From: an uncultured Caulobacteraceae bacterium
GTDB taxonomy: Bacteria > Pseudomonadota > Alphaproteobacteria > Caulobacterales > Caulobacteraceae
Reading direction: 5' to 3'
NCBI GenBank assembly: GCA_903929535.1
Contig: CAIYVC010000063.1
Coordinates: 1 to 39,670, forward strand
Length of the DNA: 39,670 bases
Shown here: positions 24,788 through 32,511 of the stretch, piece by piece
How the letters are laid out: each line of letters begins with the position of its first letter
How positions within the stretch are numbered: position 1 is the first letter of the stretch
Notes under the pieces: model-generated
The model's input: the letters and a program-made list of their open reading frames with translations, nothing else
The model's database searches: none
Told to the model about the DNA's origin: nothing
Position numbers and translations under genes: made by a program

Positions 24788-25537
24788 ATGTCCTCCACCC
24801 TCACCGTCCGCGCCCTCTGCGGCGCCGCCTTGCTGGCCATTGTGGCGGGGTCCGCTGCCCAGGCCGCCGAACCGCCCGCCTCGATCAACGGCATGTGGAT
24901 GCTCGATCCCAAGGAATTCGGCGATGGGGCGCCGCGGACCCCCCTGCCCCTGCTTCCCGCCGTCGCCGCCGAACAGGCCGCCCGACGCAAGGCCACGCCC
25001 GTCGCGGCCACCACATTGGGCGATCACGCGCTGAAGTGCCTGCCCTCGGGCATGCCCGGCATGATGACCAACGAGTTCGCCCTGGAGTTTCTGGAGACCC
25101 CGGGCCGGGTGACGGTCCTGTCCGAGAACAACACCATACCGCGCAGCATCTACCTGACTGAAACCGAGCACACCAAGGGCCTGGAGCCCAGCTGGAACGG
25201 ACATTCCATCGGCCACTACGAGGGCGAGGGCGCCAAGAAGATGCTGGTGGTCGATACCGCCAACTTCAACGACCGGCTGGGGCCGATCACCGGGCGCGGC
25301 GTGCATTCGCCGACCACCCACCTCACCGAGCGCTACTATCTGGAAAGCCCCGACGTCATGGTCGGCGAGATGACGTTCGACGACCCCAAATACCTGAGCA
25401 AGCCCTACACCACCACGCACCACTACCTGCGCATCAAGGGCAAGGCGGAGCTGTGGGAATACGTCTGCGAGACCAACGCCCCAGGCTGGTCCGAGCGGTT
25501 CGAAAACGATCCGGCGGCCAAGCTGTCGCAAAAATAG
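24788..25537 (+). CDS. exported two-cysteine 'GMW...WEG' family protein, paralogue 3 of 6
   Basis: A 249-residue exported protein of the same unnamed family. The signal peptide spans residues 1 to about 26 (SAAQAAE). Mature features are NGMWML, C84-L-P-S-G-M-P, NEFALEFLETPGRVTVL, SWNGHSIGHYEG with a three-residue insert relative to paralogues 1 and 2 (GEGAKKMLVVDT), HSPTTHLTERYYL, and YVC227E with GWSERFENDPAAK. C84 and C227 are 143 residues apart. ATG 24788 is preferred because AGGGA (24775-24779) lies eight bases upstream. It is followed after 23 bases by paralogue 4, nearly identical at its C-terminus, so the pair looks like a recent tandem duplication. Function unknown. Confidence 0.8.
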   Translation: MSSTLTVRALCGAALLAIVAGSAAQAAEPPASINGMWMLDPKEFGDGAPRTPLPLLPAVAAEQAARRKATPVAATTLGDHALKCLPSGMPGMMTNEFALEFLETPGRVTVLSENNTIPRSIYLTETEHTKGLEPSWNGHSIGHYEGEGAKKMLVVDTANFNDRLGPITGRGVHSPTTHLTERYYLESPDVMVGEMTFDDPKYLSKPYTTTHHYLRIKGKAELWEYVCETNAPGWSERFENDPAAKLSQK

Positions 25538-25560
25538 GGCGTCCGCCGAAGGAGCATTCG

Positions 25561-26295
25561 ATGTCGCTGAAAATCCCCGTACTAGCCGGCGCGTTTTTGC
25601 TCTGCACCGCCGCCCACGCCGCCGTCCCGGCCAAGGCCATTACGGGCATGTGGCTGATCGACCCCAAGGACTATGCGCCTGAAGCCAGCCAGCGCGAGAA
25701 GATGGAGCTGACGCCTGAGGCCGCCGCCAGACAGGCGGACCTGCGCAAGAAGACCTCTGCGGTCCAGTCCACCCTGTCGGACCGCTCGCGCAAATGCCTG
25801 CCGATCGGCATGCCGGGCATGATGACCAACGAATTCGCCCTGGAATTCCTGGAGACGGCCGGGCGAGTGACCATTCTGTCCGAGGACAGCTCCCTGCCGC
25901 GCAGCATCTATCTGACCGAGAAGGCCCACACCACGGGCCTGGAGCCCAGCTGGAACGGCCATTCCATCGGCCACTACGAGGGCGCGGGCGCCAAGAAGGT
26001 GCTGGTGATCGACACGGTGAACTTGAACGACCGGATGGGCGCGGTGAACGGGCGCGGCGTGCACTCGCCCACCACCCATCTGATCGAGCGCTACTATCTG
26101 GCCGGCCCCGACGTGCTGGTTGGCGAGATGACGTTTGAAGATCCAAGTTACCTGGCCAAGCCCTTCCACACCCTCCACCACTACAAGCGGATCGCGGGCA
26201 AGGCGGAGCTTTGGGAATACGCCTGCGAGACCGACGCAGCGGGCTGGTCGGAGCGGTTCGAGAACGATCCGGCGGCCAAGCTGTCTGAGAAGTAG
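25561..26295 (+). CDS. exported two-cysteine 'GMW...WEG' family protein, paralogue 4 of 6
   Basis: A 244-residue exported protein, the tandem partner of paralogue 3. The signal peptide is residues 1 to about 21 (HAAV). It has TGMWLI, C79-L-P-I-G-M-P, NEFALEFLETAGRVTIL, SWNGHSIGHYEG, GAKKVLVIDT, HSPTTHLIERYYL, and YAC222E then GWSERFENDPAAK. Its cysteines are 143 residues apart, matching paralogue 3 and differing from paralogues 1 and 2, so 3 and 4 form a subgroup. The ATG at 25561 has AAGGAG six bases upstream. An exported alpha/beta hydrolase follows after 66 bases on the same strand. Confidence 0.8.
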   Translation: MSLKIPVLAGAFLLCTAAHAAVPAKAITGMWLIDPKDYAPEASQREKMELTPEAAARQADLRKKTSAVQSTLSDRSRKCLPIGMPGMMTNEFALEFLETAGRVTILSEDSSLPRSIYLTEKAHTTGLEPSWNGHSIGHYEGAGAKKVLVIDTVNLNDRMGAVNGRGVHSPTTHLIERYYLAGPDVLVGEMTFEDPSYLAKPFHTLHHYKRIAGKAELWEYACETDAAGWSERFENDPAAKLSEK

Positions 26296-26361
26296 CGGCC
26301 CGGTTTCTTTGAGGTAGAGTTCTGCAAAGCCCCCGGGAGCGGGCGTGTGGGAGGCTATCCG

Positions 26362-27057
26362 ATGCTGTCGAAAACCCTCGTCGGCGCCGCGGCGCTGTTG
26401 GCTGTAGCCGGTTCGGCTCACGCGGAAATCTTCGGCAAGAGCGGCCGCTTTGGCCCCCTGCAGGTCGAATACAAGGTCTCGCTGCCGCCGGGCTATTCGC
26501 CGGCCAAGGCCTATCCGGTGGTGCTGGTCTTCACCGGCGGCGGGCAGGCGCTGGCGGCGGCGCAGTCGAGCATCGAAACGGACTGGCAAGCCGAGGCAGA
26601 CAAGCGTGGCTATATCGTCATCAGCCCCGCCGCGCCCGGCGGCGACCTGTTCTTCGAGGGCGGCGATCAGGCCTTCCCCGCCTTCCTCGAGATGATCCAG
26701 AAGGACTACAAGGTCGCCGGCAAGATCCACATCGCCGGCCATTCCAACGGCGGCCTGAGCGCCTTCCACATCGCCGCCAAATACCCGAGCTACTTCTCCA
26801 CCGTGACCGGCTATCCGGGCCTCTATGAAGACATCAAGGGTGCGCCGCTGAACCGGTTGAAGCCGCTGTGCCTATACATGCACGCGGGCAGCCTGGACAT
26901 CGAATGGAGCACGGCCATGCGCGAGCAGTCCGACCAGATGCGCGCCGACGGCTACCGCATCAAATACACCCTGGAAAAGGGCCAGCAGCACCGCCTGAAG
27001 GCGGCGGAGATCAACCTCTCAAACCGCCTGTTCGACGAGATCGAAAGCTGCAAGTAG
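26362..27057 (+). CDS. exported alpha/beta hydrolase (esterase/depolymerase-like)
   Basis: A 231-residue hydrolase with a signal peptide (residues 1 to about 21, ending AHAE), so it is likely periplasmic. The serine nucleophile sits in the elbow GHSNGG (S128). D179 in GSLDIEW and H210 in GQQHRLK are placed to complete the triad. The sequence resembles the small esterase / polyhydroxybutyrate depolymerase-like group, but a polymer-binding domain is absent. ATG 26362 has GGGAGG seven bases upstream, better than the in-frame GTG at 26347. It follows paralogues 3 and 4 and ends three bases from the convergent amidohydrolase, so it may release a substrate for the same pathway. Confidence 0.8.
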   Translation: MLSKTLVGAAALLAVAGSAHAEIFGKSGRFGPLQVEYKVSLPPGYSPAKAYPVVLVFTGGGQALAAAQSSIETDWQAEADKRGYIVISPAAPGGDLFFEGGDQAFPAFLEMIQKDYKVAGKIHIAGHSNGGLSAFHIAAKYPSYFSTVTGYPGLYEDIKGAPLNRLKPLCLYMHAGSLDIEWSTAMREQSDQMRADGYRIKYTLEKGQQHRLKAAEINLSNRLFDEIESCK

Positions 27058-27060
27058 CGG

Positions 27061-28089
27061 TCAGGGCTTCAGATTGTAGATCCGCTCGGGGTTCTCCACC
27101 GCGATCCGGTGGCGCAGGGGCTCGGGCAGCTGGGCCAGCAGGGCCACGCCGGCCTTGATCCGCGTCGCGGCGGCCGCCGCCGCAGCGTCATAGTGCTGGT
27201 CGGTGCCCAGGATGAAGCGGTCGGGGAAGTCGGAGAACAGCGACAGCCACTGCGGCAGCAGCTTGCCGTCGGCGCCCAGCGGCGGGTTCTTGCCCGGCGC
27301 GCCGGGGTCGAACTTGATTTCCATGTAAAGGTTTGGGTGGGCCTTCAGCAGCGGCCGCATCCGGTCCGGCGTGCGCAGGCCGGTATTGTCCGAGCCCGCG
27401 TGGGCCCAGACGATCTTGGCGCGGGGGTTGTGAGCCAGCAGGGCCTCCAGCGCCGCGAAGTTGGCATGCAGCGTGGGCGCATTGGGCGCCGGCAGACCGG
27501 AGGGCATGTCGGCGGGGACTGCCTCCATATGCAGGTCGATCGGCACGTTGTGCTCGGCGGCGATGTCGGCCAGCAGCAGCATCAGGGGTGAATTCGCCGG
27601 ATAGTATTCGTAGTCCTTGATGCCGGGCCCCGGCAGGACGAAGTGCTCGTTGGACAGCTCGCCGAAGCCGGCGGCGCCCTGACGCAGGATCGCCTCGGCC
27701 CGCGCCCGCAGCCGGGCTTGCGCCTGGGGACCGGAGTCGCCGGTGCGCCACGCCTCCACCAGCATGGGATTGAGCGTTCCGCCGCCGCCCATCAGCGCGA
27801 TCCGCCCTGCCTGGGCCTTAACCGCCGCCTGGACCTTTTCGATGTCCCAGGCCTCCGGATTGCCGGCGCCGTAGGGCATGGTCTGGATCACCGCGTGGAC
27901 TTCGTGACGCGCGTCCATCGACCGGATCAGCAGAGCCACGGAAGGACCGGGATCAGTGTCGTCCATGTGCACGTGGGCGTCAACGAAGGGGAAGGCGGCG
28001 GGCGCGTCGGCGCAGCTGGCGGGGGCCGCGAACGGCAGGACCGACAGACCGGCGCACAGCGCCATCGGCAACAGGGATCGGGTTTTCAC
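27061..28089 (-). CDS. exported amidohydrolase-family (TIM-barrel metal-dependent) protein
   Basis: A 342-residue amidohydrolase-2 type enzyme. The first metal motif HVH (H39 and H41 in FVDAHVHMDD) follows a signal peptide of about 27 residues. Later ligands are plausible in the IDLHME strand, in VWAHAGS and in the final aspartate of LGTDQHYD. Members of this subgroup decarboxylate or hydrolyse small carboxylic acids, lactones or amides, and the substrate here is unknown. The GTG at 28089 has AGAAGG nine bases upstream (28099-28104), better than the TTG at 28119. It converges on the alpha/beta hydrolase gene (3-base gap). Confidence 0.8.
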   Translation of the reverse strand: MKTRSLLPMALCAGLSVLPFAAPASCADAPAAFPFVDAHVHMDDTDPGPSVALLIRSMDARHEVHAVIQTMPYGAGNPEAWDIEKVQAAVKAQAGRIALMGGGGTLNPMLVEAWRTGDSGPQAQARLRARAEAILRQGAAGFGELSNEHFVLPGPGIKDYEYYPANSPLMLLLADIAAEHNVPIDLHMEAVPADMPSGLPAPNAPTLHANFAALEALLAHNPRAKIVWAHAGSDNTGLRTPDRMRPLLKAHPNLYMEIKFDPGAPGKNPPLGADGKLLPQWLSLFSDFPDRFILGTDQHYDAAAAAAATRIKAGVALLAQLPEPLRHRIAVENPERIYNLKP

Positions 28090-28219
28090 AGCAGGTCGCC
28101 TTCTGATCGGACGTTGCAAGCGCTGGACGGCAGGGGGCTATGGACTGCGCCGGAGTGTCAAGTGAGGCGAGCTGTTATGCGCCTGCCGCCGACATGCGAG
28201 TCGATGTAGATCGGGGAGC

Positions 28220-29362
28220 ATGGCTGCGACGCGCACAGCAACACCCCTGGGGTTCGGCGAGCCCATGCCCTTCTTCACCGCGCAGACGGATGGAGTCCCC
28301 GCCTATTCGATCCAGGTGGCGGCGGGACGATGGCTGGTGCTGCTGGTGTTCGGCACTCTGGGGTACGAGCCGTCAGCGCAGGCGCACGAGGCGGCGATGG
28401 CGCGCCGGGACCTGTTCAACGATGCCGATGCGGCCTTCTTCGGCGTCAGCGTGGACCCCAACGACCAAGCGCAGCGGGGCTTGGCTAACGCCGCCGTGGG
28501 CGTCCGCTATTTCTGGGATTTCGACAAGGCGGTCTGCGGCGTCCTGGGCCTGATGGATGGCGAGATGCTGACGCCCGGCGTCTTCCTGATCGACCCCAGC
28601 TTCCGGGTGGCCATGGTCGAGCCTCTGGAGAACACCGCCCTGGTGCTGGATCGGTTGGAGCAGGAACTGGCCGCCAAGGCCGCCGCGCCGGACACCGGGT
28701 TCGCCCCGGTGCTGACACTGCCGCGCATCTTCGAGCCGGAGTTCTGCGCCGAGCTGATCGCCTATTTCCAGGCCCATGAGCCCGAAGAGTCCGGGTTCGC
28801 CGCAGATGTTGACGGGCGCACCGTCAACCGGATCGATCCCAACCTGAAGCGCCGCCATGACGTGACGGTGGAAGATCCCGACCTGCTGGCGCGGATCGAC
28901 GGGAAGCTGCGCGGGCGGCTGCTGCCGATGATCAAGCGCGCCTTCAACTGGCAGGCCACCGAGATCGAGCGGTTCGTGATCTGCCGTTATGCCGCCGAGG
29001 ACCGGGGCTTCTTCTTTCCTCATCGCGACGACGTCACTGCCGGCACCGCCCACCGCAAGTTCGCCGTGACCATCAACCTCAACGCCGAGGACTACGAAGG
29101 CGGCGACCTGCGCTTTCCGGAGTTCGGGCGGCGCAGCTACCGAACCCCGACGGGCGGCGCCACCGCCTTCTGCTGCTCGCTGCTGCACGAGGCCATGCCG
29201 GTGACCGAAGGCGTGCGCTACGCCTTCGTGCCCTTCCTGTACGACGAGGCGGGGGCGAAGGTCAGACGGGCCAACGCCGTCCAGAGCCAGGGCAACCGCA
29301 GCGAACGCAGAGCCGCAAAAGGTCGCGGCGTTGATTCCGATCCGCGCCGCTCGCGCGTCTAA
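28220..29362 (+). CDS. redoxin-like / 2OG-Fe(II) dioxygenase fusion
   Basis: A 380-residue two-domain protein. Residues about 10-155 resemble a peroxiredoxin/thioredoxin fold (GFGEPMPFFTAQ, then WLVLLVFGTLGYEPSAQAHEAAM, and GVFLIDPSFRVAMVE). The usual peroxidatic cysteine position reads Gly-Tyr-Glu-Pro, so it is probably not an active peroxidase. Residues about 160-350 form a prolyl-4-hydroxylase-type dioxygenase with iron ligands H268, D270 and H323 and the 2-oxoglutarate arginine R333 (EGVRYAF). The basic C-terminal tail has no known domain. Such fusions occur in Caulobacterales and sphingomonads. The target of hydroxylation is unknown. It probably acts in the cytosol and stands alone. Confidence 0.8.
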   Translation: MAATRTATPLGFGEPMPFFTAQTDGVPAYSIQVAAGRWLVLLVFGTLGYEPSAQAHEAAMARRDLFNDADAAFFGVSVDPNDQAQRGLANAAVGVRYFWDFDKAVCGVLGLMDGEMLTPGVFLIDPSFRVAMVEPLENTALVLDRLEQELAAKAAAPDTGFAPVLTLPRIFEPEFCAELIAYFQAHEPEESGFAADVDGRTVNRIDPNLKRRHDVTVEDPDLLARIDGKLRGRLLPMIKRAFNWQATEIERFVICRYAAEDRGFFFPHRDDVTAGTAHRKFAVTINLNAEDYEGGDLRFPEFGRRSYRTPTGGATAFCCSLLHEAMPVTEGVRYAFVPFLYDEAGAKVRRANAVQSQGNRSERRAAKGRGVDSDPRRSRV

Positions 29363-29458
29363 GTCTGGCGGATTGAGCCCGCAACGGATTTCCTTGACAT
29401 GACACGGGCGATGGGCGCCGCTTGTCAGATCAATAGTCCGCAAAAAAGGACATTAGGG

Positions 29459-30265
29459 ATGGGACGGAAACATCAATTTTTCATCGGCGGGGCCCTGGCG
29501 GCCGCGGCCGTATCGTTAGCCGGCGTTGGAGCCTCATTGGCCCAAACCACGCTGGCTCCAAACCCCGATCCGCATAATCTCCAGGGAACCTGGATGTCCG
29601 CCCCGCGGGCGCACCTGACCAAGGATTACACCCCGCACCTGGGCCGCGGCCAGCCTGACGACATCCCCGACAGCGAGATCACCTGGCAGGTCGGGGACAA
29701 GATGCCGCCCTTCACCGCCGTGGGCAAAGCCAAGTTCGAAGACGCGGTCGACGCCCAGATCAACAACAAGCCGCACGCCGATCCGTCGACCAACTGCATG
29801 CCGCACGGCCTGCCCCGGCTGATGATCGCCCCCTACGGCCTGCAGATCGTGCAGACCAAGGGTCTGATCACCTTCATGCACGCGGTGAATCACAACGTCC
29901 GCTTCATCCACATGGACCAGAAGATGCCGGCCAAGGTGCCGCTCACCTTCAACGGCTATTCGGTCGGTCACTGGGAAGGCGACACCCTGGTCGTCCACTC
30001 CAAGGGCATCTCCAGCGCCGGCATCATCGACCAGCTCGGCACACCGCACTCCGATAAGCTGCAGGTCACCGAACGCATCCGCAAGATCGACGGCGGGGCG
30101 CACTTCGAAGACATCATGACCTTCGATGATCCGGTCATGTACTCGCAGCCCTGGACCGCGCGCATCATCGACAACTGGGACAACGGTCACCGGATCTCCG
30201 AGTACATCTGCGAAGAGAACAACCGCAACGGCGCGGACGCCGAAGGCCACACCCAAGTCAAATAA
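29459..30265 (+). CDS. exported two-cysteine 'GTW...WEG' family protein, paralogue 5 of 6
   Basis: A 268-residue exported protein, a diverged member of the family. The signal peptide is residues 1 to about 29 (SLAQ). It has QGTWMS in place of GMW, an extra acidic and basic segment (about residues 50-100), C113-M-P-H-G-L-P, the FNGYSVGHWEGDTLVVHSKG block, HSDKLQVTERI, FDDPVMYSQPWT and YIC251EENN. The two cysteines are 138 apart. The ATG at 29459 has AAGGA eight bases upstream (29446-29450) and avoids an implausible leader from 29399. Paralogue 6 follows after 20 bases. This form, with HSD and CEENN, resembles proteins common in acidobacteria more than paralogues 1-4 do. Confidence 0.78.
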   Translation: MGRKHQFFIGGALAAAAVSLAGVGASLAQTTLAPNPDPHNLQGTWMSAPRAHLTKDYTPHLGRGQPDDIPDSEITWQVGDKMPPFTAVGKAKFEDAVDAQINNKPHADPSTNCMPHGLPRLMIAPYGLQIVQTKGLITFMHAVNHNVRFIHMDQKMPAKVPLTFNGYSVGHWEGDTLVVHSKGISSAGIIDQLGTPHSDKLQVTERIRKIDGGAHFEDIMTFDDPVMYSQPWTARIIDNWDNGHRISEYICEENNRNGADAEGHTQVK

Positions 30266-30285
30266 TTCCGTCCGGGGAGGACATC

Positions 30286-30969
30286 ATGTTGAAATCAGTT
30301 GCCGCGGCCGGCGCCGTGGCTTGCCTGCTGGGCTTTGCCTCGTTCGGGGCCGCTCAGGCCGCCGACCATCCGGACTTCACCGGGATGTGGAAGGTCCAGG
30401 GCTTCGTCCCGGCCATCAAGACCGACAAGGGCGCGCTTCCGCCCCTGCGGCCCGAGGCCAAGAAAATCTACGAACAACGGATCGCCGACCGGGCGGCCAA
30501 GCGCGACATCGACGACCCGATCGACACCTGTAAGCCGCACGGCGCGGCCCGCCTGATGTTCGCGCCCTATCCGATGCTGCTGCTGCAGGCCAACGGCCAG
30601 TTGGACCTGATCCAGGAAGCCAACCACACCTCGCGCCTGATCTATATCGACCAGCCCCCGGTCACCGACGACGATCCCAAGTGGCTGGGCGATTCCACCG
30701 GCAAATGGGTGGGCCGGAGCCTGGTGGTCAGCACCATCAACAACGACCACCGCACCTGGCTGGACAAGGCCGGCCTGCCCCACTCGGACGACATGAAGGT
30801 CACCGAGAAGCTGAGCCTGGGCAATGACGGCAAGACCCTGACCGACGCCATCACCATCGACGACCCCAAGACCTACACCGCGCCCTGGACCACCACGGTC
30901 CACTTCAACCGCATGCCGGCTGGCTCGGACCTCAAGGAAAACGTCTGCGTCCGCGATCACCGGATGTAG
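30286..30969 (+). CDS. exported two-cysteine 'GMW...' family protein, paralogue 6 of 6
   Basis: A 227-residue exported protein. The signal peptide runs to about residue 25 (AAQAAD). It keeps TGMWKV, C82-K-P-H-G-A-A, LMFAPYPMLLLQANGQ, GDSTGKWVGRSLVVST, HSDDMKVTEK, IDDPKTYTAPWTTTV and the C-terminal ENVC221VRDH. The block is degenerate (no E in the WEG turn) but the two cysteines remain, 139 residues apart. A strong GGGGAGG ribosome binding site precedes the ATG at 30286. It is second in a two-gene unit with paralogue 5. The hairpin at 30979-31004 follows directly. Function unknown. Confidence 0.78.
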   Translation: MLKSVAAAGAVACLLGFASFGAAQAADHPDFTGMWKVQGFVPAIKTDKGALPPLRPEAKKIYEQRIADRAAKRDIDDPIDTCKPHGAARLMFAPYPMLLLQANGQLDLIQEANHTSRLIYIDQPPVTDDDPKWLGDSTGKWVGRSLVVSTINNDHRTWLDKAGLPHSDDMKVTEKLSLGNDGKTLTDAITIDDPKTYTAPWTTTVHFNRMPAGSDLKENVCVRDHRM

Positions 30970-30978
30970 GCAGGAAGA

Positions 30979-31004
30979 CCGGGTCCGGTCTCGGCCGGAC
31001 CCGG
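30979..31004. terminator. perfect hairpin between convergent genes
   Basis: CCGGGTCCGG (30979-30988) and CCGGACCCGG (30995-31004) form a perfect 10-bp stem with a six-base loop, between the stops of paralogue 6 and the AIM24 gene. It probably acts as a bidirectional terminator, though no U run follows on either side. Confidence 0.6.
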
Positions 31005-31008
31005 CGCT

Positions 31009-31713
31009 CTACTCGTCGCTGGGCATGTGCAGGTACATCGACTGGATGCCGACGCGGCCCGGACCGGTGAAGCGGTTGACCACGAAGTTCATCTGGGCGC
31101 CGAACAGGCCGCTGGTCAGCCGGTCGATCACCGTCTCCATGCGCACCGAAGTGTCCTTGTAGAGCCAGCCGCCCGGCTCGATGTCGATGCTCTCGCCTGC
31201 CGCCAGCACCTTCTCGAACACATTGCCGTAGCCGTGCAACCAGAGCACGCCGTCGCCCTGGTGGCCGTGGAACTTGTCGATGAAGAAGCCGGTCTGGCCG
31301 AACAGCATGTTGGATACGCCGCGCACCCGCTCGAAGCTGTAGTCGATGTTGTCGGTGGCCGCGAGAAACTGGTGCTCACGCACCTGGATCTCCTGGCCGC
31401 GTTCCAGATGGATCGGCACGATATGGCCCGCGCCGTCGCGGCTGAAGGCGATGACCCCGTCGCCCGAGGCCTGGGTGACGAACACCTGCATCCCCGCCAC
31501 CATCCGCCGCAGCATGCCGCGCAACGCCTTCAGGCTGATCCGCACCGTGGGATGTTTCCACAGCAGGATGTGGTGCTCGAAATAGACCGGCATGCGGCTG
31601 ACATCGACTGACAGCACCGGAACCAGCTCGCCATCGATATGGTAGGTGACCCCGCCGTAGTTCTCGTTGGCGGCCTTGGTCGGCATCAGGGTCGGCAAGC
31701 CGTTCGCAACCAT
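31009..31713 (-). CDS. AIM24-family protein
   Basis: A 234-residue protein matching the AIM24 (altered inheritance of mitochondria 24) family throughout. These are beta-rich proteins with a repeated jelly-roll-like fold. Visible blocks are LSVDVSRMPVYFEHHILLWKHP, FSRDGAGHIVPIHLERGQEIQVREHQFLAATDNIDYSFERV, GVLWLHGYGNVFEKVLAAGESIDIEPGGWLYKDTSVRME and the final VGIQSMYLHM. Function is not established in bacteria, and yeast Aim24 acts at the inner mitochondrial membrane. No signal peptide is seen. It converges with paralogue 6 and is divergent from the ParA gene (141 bases). Confidence 0.85.
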   Translation of the reverse strand: MVANGLPTLMPTKAANENYGGVTYHIDGELVPVLSVDVSRMPVYFEHHILLWKHPTVRISLKALRGMLRRMVAGMQVFVTQASGDGVIAFSRDGAGHIVPIHLERGQEIQVREHQFLAATDNIDYSFERVRGVSNMLFGQTGFFIDKFHGHQGDGVLWLHGYGNVFEKVLAAGESIDIEPGGWLYKDTSVRMETVIDRLTSGLFGAQMNFVVNRFTGPGRVGIQSMYLHMPSDE

Positions 31714-31854
31714 CGGGTCAGCCTTTCACGGTGAGCCGCCATCCTGGGCGCCCGTCACCCTCGCGGCAAGGCGCCGCCGGGCCAAATAACGGCTGGATAT
31801 GGCGTTTGCCTGCCTTTCGGTTCATGCTGCACCTGCGAACAACAGGAGGGGCCT

Positions 31855-32511
31855 GTGCCGACGATAGCCTTCGTGAGCTCCAAGGGAGGGGTGGGCAAGA
31901 CCACGTCCGCCCTGCTGCTGGCCCTGGGTCTGGCCGAGCGCGGCCACAAGGTGGCCCTGGTGGATTCCGATCCCAACCTGCCGCTGAAGGCCTGGGGCGA
32001 ACTGCCCGGCCGGCCCGAGAACATCCGACTGTTCCATGCCCCCAACTTCCAGGACCTGCCCGGCGAGCTGCGCAGCGCCAAGACGGCGGCGGAATGGGTG
32101 GTGATCGACACCGAAGGCGGCGCGCCGCGCATGGGCGGCCTGGCCATCGCCAACGCGGACCTGGTGATCACGCCGCTGGCGGCCTCGCAGCTGGATGCCC
32201 GTGAGGCGATCAAGGTGGCGGGGTTGGTGGCGGAGGTGTCCAAGCGCGAGCGGCGCACCATCCCGCTGGTCTGCCTGTTCGCGCGCACGCCGTCCGGCGT
32301 CCGCCGCTCGTTCTCCGATGTGCGCGCCATGCTCGAAGAGGCGGGGCTGCCGGCCCTGACCACAGCCCTCAGCGACAAGGAAGCCTTCCGCGCCCTCTTC
32401 TTCCGCGGCGGCTCGCTCGGCGGCTTGAACCGGCGTCAAGTGTCCGGCGTAACCGCGGCCAAGGCGCTGGTCGAGGAACTGACCGCAGAAGTCGCCAAGC
32501 GCTTCAAGTGA
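31855..32511 (+). CDS. orphan ParA/MinD-type ATPase
   Basis: A 218-residue P-loop ATPase of the ParA/MinD superfamily. The deviant Walker A is [11 protein letters not shown] (residues 8-18) with its signature lysine. The switch region is VDSDPN (about residues 41-46). Walker B is [14 protein letters not shown]. Such proteins form ATP-dependent dimers that position DNA or cell machinery. There is no parB, DNA-binding partner or plasmid gene nearby, so it is not a partition locus. GTG 31855 has AGGAGG upstream (31843-31848). It ends one base from the convergent cytochrome gene. The positioned cargo is unknown. Confidence 0.85.
   Translation: MPTIAFVSSKGGVGKTTSALLLALGLAERGHKVALVDSDPNLPLKAWGELPGRPENIRLFHAPNFQDLPGELRSAKTAAEWVVIDTEGGAPRMGGLAIANADLVITPLAASQLDAREAIKVAGLVAEVSKRERRTIPLVCLFARTPSGVRRSFSDVRAMLEEAGLPALTTALSDKEAFRALFFRGGSLGGLNRRQVSGVTAAKALVEELTAEVAKRFK

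Noticed and set aside
29394-29399. perfect TTGACA -35 upstream of paralogue 5
   Set aside because: No acceptable -10 element lies 16-18 bases downstream, so I do not call a promoter.
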